NCBI GenBank assembly: GCA_028293625.1
Contig: JAQGOL010000030.1
Coordinates: forward strand, 792,566-856,565
Origin: Chthoniobacteraceae bacterium
Lineage (GTDB): Bacteria > Verrucomicrobiota > Verrucomicrobiia > Chthoniobacterales > Chthoniobacteraceae
DNA length: 64,000 bases
Direction of reading: 5' to 3'
In this document: positions 62,697-64,000 of the stretch, one piece after another
How positions within the stretch are numbered: position 1 is the first letter of the stretch
Layout: every line of letters begins with the position of its first letter
Made by a program: the position numbers and the translations under genes
Notes under the pieces: model-generated
What the model saw: only the letters and a program-made list of their open reading frames with translations
What the model was told of the DNA's origin: nothing
The model's database searches: none

Positions 62697-63419
62697 ATGA
62701 TTTTGCCTGCCTGTTCCTCAAACGCTCCGCGTCTCAGAGCTGGATTGACCCTCCTTGAGGTTATCACCGTTCTTGCAATTATCGCGGTGCTGGCAGGGCT
62801 GCTTTATCCTTCGCTTATTACCAGACGGCAATCTGACCAAAAAGCCCGGGCGCAAAACGACATTGCAAGAATCATGACGGCGGTTAAGCAGTTTTATACT
62901 GAATACGGATACTACCCGCCGTTGGCGGATCCTTTGATCGCATTGAGTCCAGCGGCACCAGATCAGTTTGTCGGCGATCTGACCCAGGGGAAAACCAAGG
63001 TTGAAAACAGCATGCTCATGAACACCCTTCGATCAATCGATGCGTTCCCGAATGAGAAGTATGTCAGCAATCCCAAACACATTGTTTTTTTCGACACTGA
63101 TGCGGTTAGGAATCCAAAAGCGCCCAATGGCGGAGTTCTTGAGAGGGTAACCAGCAGCGTGGCAAAGCCTGGAATGCCCGTGTCCAATGGCTGCTTTCTT
63201 GATCCGTGGGGCCGCCAGTATTTTGTCATGATCGACACAAATCATGATGACCTCCTTGATATCGGCCAACTCTACGGTGATTTTACTGGCTTCGAACGGC
63301 CGCATACCAGCGTGGGAGTTTTTTCCATGGGCGCCGACAATGTGATCGGGACCGAGAAAAGCCCCGGTGTTTACCGCAGCAAAGACAAGGTGTCTGACGA
63401 CGTGATTTCCTGGCAATAG
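62697..63419 (+). CDS. Type II secretion/type IV pilin-like pseudopilin (GspG-like)
   Basis: This 240-residue protein has a class III prepilin signal: a short leader, then cleavage before L-T-L-L-E-V-I-T-V-L in place of the common F-T-L-L-E, with the conserved Glu at mature position 5. The hydrophobic helix continues to about residue 40. The globular part shows the GspG-like K-Q-F-Y-T-E-Y-G-Y-Y-P-P and a D-P-W-G-R-Q-Y-F motif. Such single pseudopilins are numerous in Verrucomicrobiota and the substrate system is not next to it. Confidence 0.88.
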   Translation: MILPACSSNAPRLRAGLTLLEVITVLAIIAVLAGLLYPSLITRRQSDQKARAQNDIARIMTAVKQFYTEYGYYPPLADPLIALSPAAPDQFVGDLTQGKTKVENSMLMNTLRSIDAFPNEKYVSNPKHIVFFDTDAVRNPKAPNGGVLERVTSSVAKPGMPVSNGCFLDPWGRQYFVMIDTNHDDLLDIGQLYGDFTGFERPHTSVGVFSMGADNVIGTEKSPGVYRSKDKVSDDVISWQ

Positions 63420-63508
63420 CCCGGAGTGCCAGCATCGGAGGCGGGTTCGAAACTCTAGCCTGCGAACGGCCGCCGACGGCTGCTTGCGCACCCAACCCGC
63501 AAAGGTGC

Positions 63509-64000
63509 TCACGGCTTGGGCAGCCGGATTGGAGGGCCGCCGGAGTCGTTATTGCCATCCTTTTTGGAATCGAGAGCTCCATCGCGCCTGCTTAATTCAT
63601 GGGATTCAATCGGCGCTACAGGCTCGGCAGCCAAGGGTATCGTATTAGGCGGTAATAGAAAGACAGGGGCGCTGCCCATGGACGAAAGCGGTGCAATCGG
63701 CGCCGGAGCGGGCGGGATGACGGCGCGTGCTGAACGTAAACGCGGGGGATATTCGTCAAGAAGGAAGCGGGCGCGGGCCGTTTCGTTGCCAGGCTCGCTA
63801 GAGGGGTATTGGAGGCTGGCGGCGTTCTGGATTTTTAAGGTATCGGTGTAGACCTCGTTGGCAAAGCGGGTTTTGGCTCCGGAAATACCGGAACGCTCAC
63901 TGCGGGCCGCGCCTTGGGCCAGGCCGATGTCGTCGAAGGTGGCGATGGTCGTTTCCAGCAATTCGGTATCGCGCGCTATCCAGCCGTTTGATTTGAGTTC
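63509..64000 (-). CDS. Unidentified protein, C-terminal part (runs off right edge)
   Basis: The frame is open from the right end of the window to a stop at 63509 (163 codons visible), with a TTG at 63961 the only start-like codon; the true start is likely outside. Visible sequence has a helical first half (L-L-E-T-T-I-A-T-F-D-D-I) and a Pro/Ala-rich low-complexity second half (P-P-A-P-A-P-I-A-P-L), ending in a charged tail. No family is recognised. It is convergent with the pseudopilin gene. Confidence 0.55.
   Translation of the reverse strand, partial: ELKSNGWIARDTELLETTIATFDDIGLAQGAARSERSGISGAKTRFANEVYTDTLKIQNAASLQYPSSEPGNETARARFLLDEYPPRLRSARAVIPPAPAPIAPLSSMGSAPVFLLPPNTIPLAAEPVAPIESHELSRRDGALDSKKDGNNDSGGPPIRLPKP

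Overview
The window looks like chromosomal DNA of a soil or freshwater Verrucomicrobiota bacterium, probably near Chthoniobacter/Spartobacteria. This is inferred from gene content rather than a marker gene: a DUF1592-type cytochrome next to a DUF1552 protein, a GMC dehydrogenase with a gluconate-2-dehydrogenase subunit-3 partner, a Ser/Thr kinase fused to WD40 repeats, DUF1080, a giant VCBS/Calx-beta/DUF11 surface protein, many secreted esterases, few Shine-Dalgarno sites and moderately high GC. No rRNA, tRNA or CRISPR array was seen.

Layout. 1-2.7 kb: assimilatory sulfate reduction genes cysH-cysD-cysN on the minus strand, with cysN running off the left edge. 2.8-24.1 kb: ordinary chromosomal genes, namely an M16 peptidase, an EF-hand protein, a histidine kinase, a hydrolase lipoprotein, the kinase-WD40 protein, DUF1080, a membrane glutaredoxin beside a KefB/C-type antiporter, a PanB-like protein that has lost its metal ligands, and a two-gene GMC dehydrogenase. 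24.4-35.1 kb: an alpha/beta hydrolase, the DUF1592/DUF1552 pair, and a 1840-residue exported protein ending in octapeptide repeats.

35.1-43.1 kb is the accessory and most unusual part. It holds a nested inverted-repeat element, a 21-bp minisatellite, and a REP-associated tyrosine transposase (RAYT). Six copies of a repeat containing GACGGGTAAATAGTTG or a close variant alternate with single genes here. One copy abuts a truncated type I restriction (hsdR) fragment, and an integron attC-like hairpin precedes a small membrane-protein ORF. An RHS-like remnant and palindromic repeats lie at the right end.

43.1-56.0 kb: a serine beta-lactamase-family protein, a xylan-esterase-like hydrolase, a DUF4034 protein, an HD hydrolase, a MocR regulator divergent from a tight carboxymuconolactone decarboxylase-cupin-arylamine N-acetyltransferase operon, and a very large SGNH + nucleoside hydrolase x2 + sialidase fusion. 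56.0-62.5 kb: transposase/resolvase debris, a truncated glycoside-hydrolase N-terminal domain, and a set of likely stress genes (DUF2243, DUF6766, Mn catalase, isochorismatase-like, DUF3592). 62.7-64.0 kb: a pseudopilin and an unidentified gene cut by the right edge.

Functional links that can be argued from position are the cys operon, the Kef/glutaredoxin pair, the GMC/subunit-3 pair, the DUF1592/DUF1552 pair, the MocR-controlled operon and the RAYT with its repeats. Everything else is called from motifs read by eye.
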